A stretch of 64,000 nucleotides of DNA from Ignavibacteria bacterium (GTDB lineage: Bacteria > Bacteroidota > Ignavibacteria > Tepidaquicellales > Tepidaquicellaceae): positions 682,001 through 746,000 of the forward strand of contig JADJMZ010000001.1 in NCBI GenBank assembly GCA_016709315.1, written 5' to 3'. This document shows positions 46,174-54,059 of this stretch, one piece after another. How positions within the stretch are numbered: the first letter of the stretch is position 1; every line of letters starts with the position of its first letter. Made by a program: the position numbers and the translations under genes. Under the pieces are notes generated by a model. The model was not told where the DNA came from, did not search any database, and saw nothing but the letters and a program-made list of their open reading frames with translations.

Positions 46174-49100
46174 TTGTCAAATCTCAGATCGGTAAAAATT
46201 ATAAAAGATGAACACACGACAGACGGGAAAGCTGATCTTCACAGTCTTAAACAGATCCTTCATGTCATTGAAAAATGGATCTTTGTAAAAAGATTCAGTG
46301 ATAACAATACTAAGAAATGGTCATCTTATTTCGATCCTGAGAAAATTGATTTCAGTAATCTTGTAAGACACGAAAATCCTGATGAAAATTTTCCTGAACT
46401 GATACAGGCGCCATCAGACAGACACAGAGCCCGTAAAGGCTTTAAGCTTACCGATCCGAGAATGGGAAAAAGAGAGGTTCTCAATCATATAGATTACTGC
46501 ATGTACTGCCACGACAGGGAAAAAGATTCCTGTTCAAAAGGTCTCAATGACAGATTCGGAGTCAGAAAGAAAAATCCTCTCGGTGTTGTGCTTGACGGAT
46601 GTCCTTTGAATGAAAAAATTTCCGAAATGCATATTGTAAGAAAAAAAGGATTCCCTCTTGCTTCGCTGGCGCTTGTTGTTATTGACAATCCGAATGTCCC
46701 CGGAACCGGTCACCGTATCTGCAATGACTGTATGAAGAGCTGTATTTTTCAGACACAGGAACCTGTAAACATTCCTCAGGCGGAAACAAATATTCTAACG
46801 GATGTTTTTAAACTTCCATACGGTTATGAGATCTATTCTTTGCTGACGAGGTGGAATCCGCTGAATATTAAAAGACAATATGAACTTCCCTACAACGGAA
46901 AAAAAGTTCTTGTTGTCGGAATGGGACCTGCAGGTTACACGCTTTCACATTATCTGCTTAATGAAGGATTTGGCGTTGTGGGAATTGATGGTCTTAAAAT
47001 TGAAAAAGTTCATGAAAAATATACAGGTGTAAAAGACGAAAACGGGTTTGTCAAATTCCCTGAGCCGGTAAAATATTTTTACGAAGAAGTAGAAGAAGAT
47101 CTTGACAAAAGAGTGCTGCAGGGATTCGGAGGTGTTTCCGAATACGGGATTACAGTCAGATGGGATAAAAATTTTCTTACGGCTATTTATATAAATATTG
47201 CAAGAAGAGAAAATTTCAGATTGTATGACGGAGTAAGATTTGGCGGAACAATAACAGTTGATGATGCATGGGATCTCGGTTTTGATCACATTGCAATGGC
47301 TTCAGGCGCAGGCAAGCCGACTATTATCAGAATGAAGAATAACCTTATCCGCGGAATAAGAAAAGCATCTGATTTTCTTATGGCATTACAGCTTACAGGC
47401 GCTGCTAAAGATAACAATCTTGCAAATCTTCAGCTCCGGCTCCCTGCTGTTGTGATTGGAGGAGGACTGACGGCAATTGATACAGCTACAGAATCTCTGG
47501 CATATTATCCTGTTCAGGTATTGAAAGCTCTGAATAAATTCGAAAAAATTTCTTTTCAATACGGAGAAGATGAATTCTGGAAAATGTATGACGAGGAAGA
47601 AAAGGAAATCATGAAAACTTTTATTGAACACGGTAAGGAAATAAGATCTGAAAATGAAAACGCAAAAAAGGAAAAAAGAAAACCTGATCTGATCTCATTG
47701 CTGAATAAATGGGGCGGAGTAACAATAGCTTACAGAAAGCGGTTGGCAGATTCGCCGGCTTACAGACTTAACCATGAAGAGATAATTCACGGATTGGATG
47801 AAGGGATTAAGATTGCGGAAAGACTTTCTCCTGTTGAAGCTGTGAGAAATAAATACGGAGCAGTGGAAGAGATGATTTTTGAAATTCAGGATCAGATAAC
47901 CGATCCCGAGTCAGGTAAAGACAGACTTGTTAACTCCGGAAGATTTGTAACACTGAAAGCTGCGTCTGTAATGGTAGCAGCGGGGACGTCACCGAACATA
48001 GTTTATGAAAAAGAATATCCCGGAACTTTCAGAGTGGATGAGACCAAATATTCATTCAAGCCATACACAGTTTCCATTAATGAAAAAGGACATTATCTGA
48101 TGATACCTTCGGAAGACGGAGACGGCGCTTTTTTTACATCATATCAGAAAAACGGAAAACTGATTTCATATTACGGAGACAATCATCCTAAATATGCCGG
48201 CAATGTTGTGAAAGCGATGGCATCGGCAAAAGACGGATACGAGAAAATTTCAGAAATCTTTTCAAATGAACTCAAATCTATTGATAACAATCCGGCTTCA
48301 ATTGAAGAAAGAAAAAATGAATACAGAAAATTTACGGGAAATTTAGATAAGGAATTTATTGCTACTGTAGAAGATGTTATAAGACTTACGCCGACAATAG
48401 TTGAAGTGATAGTAAAAGCTCCGCTCGCTGCAAAAAAATTCTGCCCCGGACAGTTTTACAGACTTCAGAATTATGAAACTACCGCAGACAGGAAAAATGG
48501 AATTAACATGACAATGGAAGGACTGGCAATGACAGGCGCATGGACTGATGTCGCAAAAGGATTGCTTTCAATGATAGTGCTGGAGATAGGTGTTACTTCA
48601 AGACTCGTAGCGCATCTGAAAAAAGGCGAGCGCGTTGTAGTGATGGGTCCGACAGGAACTCCGACGCATATTCCGAAGGGAGAGACTGTTCTGCTTGCAG
48701 GCGGAGGACTGGGCAATGCAGTGCTATTTTCTATTGCTGATGCAATGAAGAAAAACGGAAACAAAGTAATTTATTTTGCAGGATATAAAAATTCTTCCGA
48801 TGTTTATAAAATGGATGAAGTGGAAGCGGGCACGGATCAGGTGATATGGAGCAATGACAACGGTGAAATGATAGAGCCAAGGAGAGAACAGGATCTTTCA
48901 TTCAAAGGAAATATAGTTCAGTCTATGAAAGCTTATGCAGACGGAGAACTTGGAAATAAACTGATTGATTTCGGAGACGTGAACAGGATAATAGCAATCG
49001 GAAGCGACAGAATGATGAATGCAGTAAAAGAAGCCAGACATACGATTTTTAAAGATTACCTGAAAGAACATGTGGGCATCGGCAGTATAAATTCTACAAT

Positions 49101-49371
49101 GCAGTGTATGATGAAAGAGATCTGCGCGCAGTGCCTTCAGAAACACATTGATCCTGTCACAGGAAAAGAAACATTTGTTTTTTCGTGTCTGAATCAGGAT
49201 CAGTTATTGGATGAAGTTGATTTTAAAAATTTAAATGAGAGACTGAAGGCAAACTCCGTTCTGGAGAAATTAAGCAATGTGTTCCTTACATATCTGCTTT
49301 CTGAAGACGGCTCAGGCGGTAACGGAATTTATGTTACGGAAAAAACGGACAGTATTATGGAAGGACATTGA
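46174..49371 (+). CDS. Large FAD/NAD(P) oxidoreductase, NfnB-NfnA-like fusion
   Basis: A 1065-aa frame (nominal TTG start 46174, but coding reaches back to about 46084 and joins the preceding fragment). Domain order: a Cys-rich segment (CMYCHDREKDSC...GCPLN...CNDCMKSC, about residues 108-190) like the 4Fe-4S domain of GltD/NfnB; a dinucleotide fold VLVVGMGPAGYTLSHYLL (about 248) and a second AVVIGGGLTAIDTATESL (about 428), as in GltD-type flavoproteins; then a ferredoxin-reductase-like part (VIVKAPLAAKKFCPGQFYRL, about 752; LLAGGGLGNAVLFS, about 838) and a Cys cluster QCMMKEICAQCLQK like the 2Fe-2S site of PyrK/NfnA. It may transfer electrons between NAD(P)H and ferredoxin. Cytoplasmic; its CxxCH is not a heme site. 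Confidence 0.85.
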   Translation: MSNLRSVKIIKDEHTTDGKADLHSLKQILHVIEKWIFVKRFSDNNTKKWSSYFDPEKIDFSNLVRHENPDENFPELIQAPSDRHRARKGFKLTDPRMGKREVLNHIDYCMYCHDREKDSCSKGLNDRFGVRKKNPLGVVLDGCPLNEKISEMHIVRKKGFPLASLALVVIDNPNVPGTGHRICNDCMKSCIFQTQEPVNIPQAETNILTDVFKLPYGYEIYSLLTRWNPLNIKRQYELPYNGKKVLVVGMGPAGYTLSHYLLNEGFGVVGIDGLKIEKVHEKYTGVKDENGFVKFPEPVKYFYEEVEEDLDKRVLQGFGGVSEYGITVRWDKNFLTAIYINIARRENFRLYDGVRFGGTITVDDAWDLGFDHIAMASGAGKPTIIRMKNNLIRGIRKASDFLMALQLTGAAKDNNLANLQLRLPAVVIGGGLTAIDTATESLAYYPVQVLKALNKFEKISFQYGEDEFWKMYDEEEKEIMKTFIEHGKEIRSENENAKKEKRKPDLISLLNKWGGVTIAYRKRLADSPAYRLNHEEIIHGLDEGIKIAERLSPVEAVRNKYGAVEEMIFEIQDQITDPESGKDRLVNSGRFVTLKAASVMVAAGTSPNIVYEKEYPGTFRVDETKYSFKPYTVSINEKGHYLMIPSEDGDGAFFTSYQKNGKLISYYGDNHPKYAGNVVKAMASAKDGYEKISEIFSNELKSIDNNPASIEERKNEYRKFTGNLDKEFIATVEDVIRLTPTIVEVIVKAPLAAKKFCPGQFYRLQNYETTADRKNGINMTMEGLAMTGAWTDVAKGLLSMIVLEIGVTSRLVAHLKKGERVVVMGPTGTPTHIPKGETVLLAGGGLGNAVLFSIADAMKKNGNKVIYFAGYKNSSDVYKMDEVEAGTDQVIWSNDNGEMIEPRREQDLSFKGNIVQSMKAYADGELGNKLIDFGDVNRIIAIGSDRMMNAVKEARHTIFKDYLKEHVGIGSINSTMQCMMKEICAQCLQKHIDPVTGKETFVFSCLNQDQLLDEVDFKNLNERLKANSVLEKLSNVFLTYLLSEDGSGGNGIYVTEKTDSIMEGH

Positions 49372-49576
49372 ATGAAATTGGAATTTTGAATTTGGGAATT
49401 TGATTTTTTAAATATATACTTTTTTACGTATTTTTAGAAATTTTATTAACATTATTCTTCAGAATCTCACAGCAGTCTTGTAAATATATTTTTACACTAT
49501 GAAAAATTAATTTATTAGAGCAATTTCATCGGAAATTAATTTATTAAAAAAAATTTTAATGTCTAAAATCACACAT

Positions 49577-50533
49577 TTATTTAAAAATCAGAAACAAAAG
49601 ATAAGAAACATAAAGTATCAAAAATATTGAACCTTCGACTTTGTTAATTTTCCTTCCTTTACCGGAAAAGATGAACAAAAAAAGTAAAACACTTGCAAAA
49701 ATATTAATATAAATTTCCATGTAATTACCTGCTTCCACTAATACCGGATTAATAAATGCGGATATTCCGAGTATGAAAAAAATATTAAAAATATTGGAGC
49801 CCACAATATTTCCTATTGCAATATCAACATTTTTTTTCCTTGCCGCTACAACTGAAGTTGCAAGTTCCGGAAGAGATGTTCCTATTGAGACAATTGTAAG
49901 AGCAATAACTCTTTCTGAAATGCCGAATTGCTTTGCAATGTTTACAGCGCTTGATACAATGAATTCCCCTCCTGCAATCAAACCTGCAAAACCTAATAAA
50001 ATATAAACAACGGATTTAAGTTTTGAAAAACTTTTAGTGTCATATACTTCCTGATCATCTGAAACACCTGATTTTGCAACCTGTAAACTATAAACCTGAA
50101 ATATCAGAAAAAAGCAGAATAGAATAATGCCATCCGTCCTGCTGATTATATCAACTGATGAGTTATCAAGAAACATATCTTTAGAAACAATCAAAACTAC
50201 AACTCCGGCTAACAATGCCAAAGGAATTTCAAGCCATGTTGTATTGCTTTTTACAGTAAGCGGATAAATAAAAGAGCAGATGCCCAGAATTCCAAGAACA
50301 TTGAATATGTTACTTCCGATAACATTTCCGAGAACCATTTGAGTGCTGTTATTGAAAGAGGCTATCAGATTTACAACCAACTCGGGAGCAGAAGTACCGA
50401 ATGCAACGACAGTGAGACCTATAACAATGTTTGGAATTCCAAATAACTTTGCAAGAGATGACGCACCATCTACGAGTTTACCTGCTCCCAGAATTAACAG
50501 TGCAAATCCGAGAATGAGAAAGACAATATCCAA
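49577..50533 (-). CDS. Calcium/sodium antiporter (CaCA family, YrbG-like)
   Basis: A cation antiporter of 318 aa with ten or so membrane helices arranged as two inverted halves. The alpha-repeat motifs are VVAFGTSAPELVVNL followed by GNVIGSNIFNVLG in the first half and VSIGTSLPELATSV followed by GNIVGSNIFNIFF in the second, where the Glu and Asn residues form the ion sites. The loop between halves is short, as in bacterial YrbG. About 200 bases lie between this stop and the large oxidoreductase stop, with only AT-rich text. Confidence 0.94.
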   Translation of the reverse strand: MDIVFLILGFALLILGAGKLVDGASSLAKLFGIPNIVIGLTVVAFGTSAPELVVNLIASFNNSTQMVLGNVIGSNIFNVLGILGICSFIYPLTVKSNTTWLEIPLALLAGVVVLIVSKDMFLDNSSVDIISRTDGIILFCFFLIFQVYSLQVAKSGVSDDQEVYDTKSFSKLKSVVYILLGFAGLIAGGEFIVSSAVNIAKQFGISERVIALTIVSIGTSLPELATSVVAARKKNVDIAIGNIVGSNIFNIFFILGISAFINPVLVEAGNYMEIYINIFASVLLFLFIFSGKGRKINKVEGSIFLILYVSYLLFLIFK

Positions 50534-50584
50534 TTATTAGATTCTTAAGATTATTAAATTAAAAGATAATGCAAGTTAAAGGAA

Positions 50585-50776
50585 TTAAAACCCTTCATCA
50601 TTTCTGATTTCTAAATTAACATTCCCGTCTCTGTCAAAAGTTAATTTTATTTCCACCGGTCTGCAGCATACTTCACAGTCATGAATAAATTCCTGTGTGT
50701 TTCCTGCGCTGATGTCAATATCGGTAATATTCTCTTCCCCACAGTAAGGACAGAAAAAACGGATTTCATCAGACAT
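50585..50776 (-). CDS. CPXCG motif cysteine-rich small protein
   Basis: A 63-aa protein with FCPYCGEENI at the start and HDCEVCCRPVEI in the middle: two CxxC knuckles for one zinc. This is the CPXCG family of small bacterial proteins with no known role. It follows the rhomboid gene by one base, so it is translated with it, and precedes the antiporter by 51 bases. Confidence 0.88.
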   Translation of the reverse strand: MSDEIRFFCPYCGEENITDIDISAGNTQEFIHDCEVCCRPVEIKLTFDRDGNVNLEIRNDEGF

Positions 50777-50777
50777 G

Positions 50778-51407
50778 TTATAAATTAAAATGACTTAATA
50801 AAATTTTTACTGCTCCGTTTACAAGTATAAGCGTGGAAATAAATCCACCCAAAGCGCCTCCAAGATGAGCCTCGTGTCCTATATTCCCTAGTTTGCTTCT
50901 CATACCGTAAACAGAAAAACCGATCCACAGAAAAGCAAATAAATAAGCCGGCATCGGAATAAAAAATACATACAGCATGCTTGACGGAAAGAATATTATG
51001 TAGGAAAAAACAATTCCTGATACGGCTCCTGAAGCTCCTACTGCCACATAATTAGGATCATTGTAATGAAATGCAACAGTCAGAAAAGATCCGCAAAGTA
51101 AACTAATAAAGTAAATCAGAAAGAAGTATAGACTGCCCAAAAAACTTCCGAAATTTTCCACAAAGAATCCTTCAAGAAAAACTCCGAATGTGAACAGCGC
51201 AAACATATTAAAAAACAGGTGCATAAAATTTGCATGAAGAAACGCGGAAGTTACTATCTGATAATATTTATTTTCATGAATGATCTCATAAGGCCATTCC
51301 GAAAATTTGTGCATGTAAACAGGATTTCCGTAAAATGCCCAGAGAGAAATTGCAATATTTGCAAAAAGCAGCGTGAGTGTTACGGGTGTATCTGTAAGTG
51401 AATACAA
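50778..51407 (-). CDS. Rhomboid family intramembrane serine protease
   Basis: Cleaves membrane proteins within the bilayer. Six membrane helices are apparent over 209 aa. The nucleophile is Ser in VGASGAVSGIVFSY and the catalytic His lies in GHEAHLGGALGGF of the last helix; the second helix has the supporting HANFMHLFFNMFAL. No extra helix or cytoplasmic domain. The start is 1 base after the pyrD stop, and the CPXCG gene begins 1 base after its stop, so pyrD, rhomboid and CPXCG form one transcript. Confidence 0.93.
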   Translation of the reverse strand: MYSLTDTPVTLTLLFANIAISLWAFYGNPVYMHKFSEWPYEIIHENKYYQIVTSAFLHANFMHLFFNMFALFTFGVFLEGFFVENFGSFLGSLYFFLIYFISLLCGSFLTVAFHYNDPNYVAVGASGAVSGIVFSYIIFFPSSMLYVFFIPMPAYLFAFLWIGFSVYGMRSKLGNIGHEAHLGGALGGFISTLILVNGAVKILLSHFNL

Positions 51408-51408
51408 A

Positions 51409-52449
51409 TTAATTATTTTTGTTTAAAATTTTTTTAATCAAAGAAGGTCCTTCGTAAATGAATCCGGTATATACCTGAACAAGCGAAGCACCGTTATTTA
51501 TTTTGTCATCGAAATCCTTCTTTGAAAATACGCCTCCTGCTCCTATCAGTATTAATGGATTCAAAAGATTTTTTTTGTTAAGCTCGTTTAGTTTTTTCAA
51601 TACTTTGTCAGACATTGATTTCAGGGGCTTTCCGCTGAGACCTCCCTGTTCATCAAGGTCAGATTTAATTTTAGGTCTCTGAACAGTTGTGTTTGTAGCG
51701 ACAATTCCGCTGATGTTGTTTTTAACAGCAGTCCTGTAAACACTTTCAATCATTTCATTGTTTATATCAGGAGCTATTTTCAGAAATATACATTTTACAT
51801 CCGAAGATTTTAAATCAGAAATATGATGATTAAGTTTCTGTAATTCAGATAAAAGCGTGTCAAGATATTGTTCTTCATGAAGCAATCTGAGTCCTTCAGT
51901 ATTCGGAGATGAAATGTTTATAGTAAAGTAATCCGCTTCATCATATAATTTTTCAAAACATATCTTATAATCTTCAAGAGCATTTTTAATCGAAGTGTCT
52001 TTATTTTTTCCGATATTGACTCCAACAATAAAATCATTTCCTGTGAATTTTCTGGCTTCAATAATGTTTTTCTTTAATTCATCAGCTCCTTTATTGTTGA
52101 ATCCAAGCCTGTTTATCAGTGCATTTTCTTTTTTTAATCTGAATATTCTCGGTTTTTCATTACCGGGCTGTGGCAACGGAGTTACAGTTCCGACTTCAAC
52201 ATGAGAAAACCCTAAAGATTCCCAGAATCTTAATGCTATACCGTTCTTATCAAATCCCGCAGAAAGCCCTAATCTGTTCTTAAATTTTAAATCTGAAATT
52301 AAAACCGAATTTATATCTCCCGGAGAATAAAATATCCTGAAGACTGGATACAGCAAAGAATGTTTCGAAACAATATTCAGAATATAATTATGAATGACTT
52401 CAGGATCAAATAGGAATAATAACGGTCTGATTAATATTTTGTAAAACAA
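51409..52449 (-). CDS. pyrD: Dihydroorotate dehydrogenase (quinone), class 2
   Basis: PyrD oxidises dihydroorotate to orotate in pyrimidine synthesis and passes electrons to quinone at the membrane. The class 2 N-terminal amphipathic helix (LIRPLLFLFDPEVIHNYIL) is present. FMN-site blocks are GLSAGFDKNG, VEVGTVTPLPQPGN and NRLGFNNKGAD; the catalytic Ser is in NISSPNTEGLR, and GLSGKPLK, IGAGGVF close the barrel. Length 346 aa fits. It is first in the rhomboid-CPXCG operon. Confidence 0.96.
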   Translation of the reverse strand: MFYKILIRPLLFLFDPEVIHNYILNIVSKHSLLYPVFRIFYSPGDINSVLISDLKFKNRLGLSAGFDKNGIALRFWESLGFSHVEVGTVTPLPQPGNEKPRIFRLKKENALINRLGFNNKGADELKKNIIEARKFTGNDFIVGVNIGKNKDTSIKNALEDYKICFEKLYDEADYFTINISSPNTEGLRLLHEEQYLDTLLSELQKLNHHISDLKSSDVKCIFLKIAPDINNEMIESVYRTAVKNNISGIVATNTTVQRPKIKSDLDEQGGLSGKPLKSMSDKVLKKLNELNKKNLLNPLILIGAGGVFSKKDFDDKINNGASLVQVYTGFIYEGPSLIKKILNKNN

Positions 52450-52525
52450 TTATGTTACTCTTTATAATAAATAATAAATTTAAAAATGATTTTACTTTGA
52501 CTTTGTAAGATTATTAATGTTAATC

Positions 52526-52559
52526 AAAAAAAAAGTCCCTGAATCAGCTTCAAGGACTT
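52526..52559 (-). terminator. Rho-independent terminator downstream of tRNA-Pro
   Basis: AAGTCCCTGAA (52533-52543) and TTCAAGGACTT (52549-52559) form an 11-bp stem with a 5-base loop. The A run at 52526-52532 is the U tract of a minus-strand transcript. It lies about 40 bases past the 3' end of the tRNA. Confidence 0.85.
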
Positions 52560-52596
52560 ATTTTTGAACTTTATACATTCAATTTTAAATAATTTG

Positions 52597-52670
52597 TCGG
52601 AACGGCAGGATTCGAACCTGCGGCCTCCAGTTCCCAAAACTGGCGCGATACCGGGCTACGCTACGCTCCG
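52597..52670 (-). tRNA. tRNA-Pro (anticodon TGG)
   Basis: On the minus strand the 74-base gene folds as a standard cloverleaf. Acceptor arms are CGGAGCG and CGTTCCG with one G-U pair and discriminator A; the anticodon stem CCAGT/ACTGG encloses the loop TTTGGGA, giving anticodon TGG. The T arm contains GGTTCGAATCC. The CCA end is not encoded. It is alone, with its own terminator downstream. Confidence 0.96.
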
Positions 52671-52766
52671 AATTTCTAATTTAATCATTATATTAGTTTT
52701 ATTCAAACCCATTTATAGTAATTTCTTATTTTTTCGTCCTATGATTTCCGGAATTTTATAATAAAC

Positions 52767-52932
52767 TTACTCAAATTGACTGATTAGATCTTTGAAGATT
52801 GTTTATTTCTATGAACTTCACAAATTCACACTAATTTTATTAAATTACATTTCAAATTCGTCTAAATTAGTAAAATTAGTGACAATTTCTTGTTTTCAAT
52901 CTTAAAGCGGTCAACTTGTCTGACAAGTTGAC
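52767..52932 (+). repeat. Dispersed intergenic repeat A, copy 2, with terminal palindrome
   Basis: This matches the element at 36118-36254 over 52767-52902 with the same blocks in the same order. The outer ends also mirror each other: CAAATTGACTG near 52772 and AAGCGGTCAACTTG at 52906 are nearly complementary, as are the inner AAGATTG and CAATCTT. At the right end GTCAACTTGTC and GACAAGTTGAC form a perfect 11-bp palindrome around one T (52910-52932). Together these give the shape of a small element with inverted ends. The remaining bases of the gap, to 53107, are AT-rich and hold nothing I can name. Confidence 0.72.
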
Positions 52933-53107
52933 AAATACAGATAATTATTTGATGTTTAAAATGAGCAGAAAAATTTTCTTTACAAACTGTGGAATTTATG
53001 GACTATTGAAATTTAAATACATAAAAATAGCTTATAAACAATAGAACCTGTGTTTGGTATGGAATTTGATATATAAATATATAAACAAAAACATCTAAAA
53101 ACATCTT

Positions 53108-53608
53108 ATGAAAAAAATCATTAATCTCAGTTTTTTAACAGTAATATTAGTTATTTACTTTTCTTCCTGCACCAAGGAAGTACCTAAGGAACTTCAAAAC
53201 AAGAGCACTCAAGACAATTCAGAAAAAAAAATGCCCGATGATTCTATTCACAGAAATCTAAAATCTGCGGATCCTCACAGTACTTTATCAGAAAACAACT
53301 CTGGCACTAAAAATGAATCTGCCGGAGATAAAACAATTGATATAATATTAAAAGATGCTGATGAAGCGAATGCCAGATACATCAAAACCAAATCTGAAGC
53401 AGATAAGGAAGCATGTATTGAAAAACAAATGCTTGCAGCTAATTTTCTGATGTTTGAAGCAGATCTTCCTCCAAAAGAGAAGTATAAACCGGCTTTGGTA
53501 AGATACAGAAGAATTCTTGAGATAGATCCTTCTAACAAAGAAGCGGCAGCAAATAAAAAGCAGATCGAAGATATTTATGAATCTATGGGTAAACCAATTC
53601 CTAATTAA
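53108..53608 (+). CDS. Lipoprotein with a TPR-like C-terminus
   Basis: A 166-aa protein with a lipoprotein signal (hydrophobic residues 5-19, then FSSC as lipobox). Residues 22-75 are polar and probably a flexible linker. The last 80 residues are helical, with ALVRYRRILEIDPSNKEAAANK, the end of a tetratricopeptide repeat. It lies 33 bases before ccmE in the same direction, which suggests a role near cytochrome c maturation, perhaps as a helper on the periplasmic side, but no direct motif supports that. Confidence 0.72.
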   Translation: MKKIINLSFLTVILVIYFSSCTKEVPKELQNKSTQDNSEKKMPDDSIHRNLKSADPHSTLSENNSGTKNESAGDKTIDIILKDADEANARYIKTKSEADKEACIEKQMLAANFLMFEADLPPKEKYKPALVRYRRILEIDPSNKEAAANKKQIEDIYESMGKPIPN

Positions 53609-53641
53609 TTCAGAAATTAAAAAAATAAATATAAAAATATT

Positions 53642-54034
53642 ATGAAAAAGACCACAATAATCGGAATCGTAACAATAGTAGTTTTTCTGGTAGTTGGATT
53701 TTTTGCTTTCAGTGAAAGTAAAATTGAATACTCCAATTTTCAGAACGCTTCTGAAAACCATAAAACTTGTCAGGTAAAGGGCAGCTGGCAGAAAGATAAA
53801 GAAGCAAAATTCGATGCAACTACAAATCAGTTCATATTTTATATGAAAGATGAAAATAATTCAGAAATGAAAGTTGTTCTCGACGGAGCAAGACCGAATA
53901 ATTTTGAAATGGCTGAATCAGTAGTTGCAAAAGGAAAATTTAAAGACGGATATTTCCATGCAAAAGAAGTTTTGACTAAATGTCCTTCAAAGTATGAAGG
54001 CAAAGGCGAAAATCTAAAGCAATCAGGAATATAA
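53642..54034 (+). CDS. ccmE: Cytochrome c maturation heme chaperone CcmE, CxxxY type
   Basis: CcmE holds heme covalently in the periplasm before its transfer to apocytochromes. The 130-aa protein has an N-terminal membrane anchor (residues 5-23) and an OB-fold with VKGSWQKD, FIFYMKDENN and VVLDGARPNNF, then VVAKGKFKDGYFHAKEVLTKC. In most bacteria heme binds to His in HxxxY; here that position is Cys114 in CPSKY, so the motif is CxxxY, a variant known from archaea and some sulfate reducers. It lies directly upstream of ccmF and opposite the cytochrome cluster it probably serves. Confidence 0.92.
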   Translation: MKKTTIIGIVTIVVFLVVGFFAFSESKIEYSNFQNASENHKTCQVKGSWQKDKEAKFDATTNQFIFYMKDENNSEMKVVLDGARPNNFEMAESVVAKGKFKDGYFHAKEVLTKCPSKYEGKGENLKQSGI

Positions 54035-54059
54035 ATTTATTAATCTAAAAACATCTTAA

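Noticed and set aside
5322..46176. Programmed frameshifting as the common cause of the five split genes
   Set aside because: Shifts go both ways, the sites share no slippery sequence or downstream structure, and the genes are unrelated; indels explain them more simply.
46495..46740. CMYCH in the large flavoprotein as a heme c site
   Set aside because: The protein has no signal peptide and the Cys pattern with CNDCMKSC fits the iron-sulfur domain of GltD/NfnB, so it is not a cytochrome.
49443..49451. A fifth TTATTAACA outside the dnaA region
   Set aside because: Isolated copy in AT-rich intergenic text; not part of an origin cluster and expected by chance now and then.
52564..52761. Plus-strand reading frame of 65 residues across the tRNA region
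   Set aside because: It is the antisense reading of tRNA-Pro, whose cloverleaf is complete; such frames are a well-known artefact.
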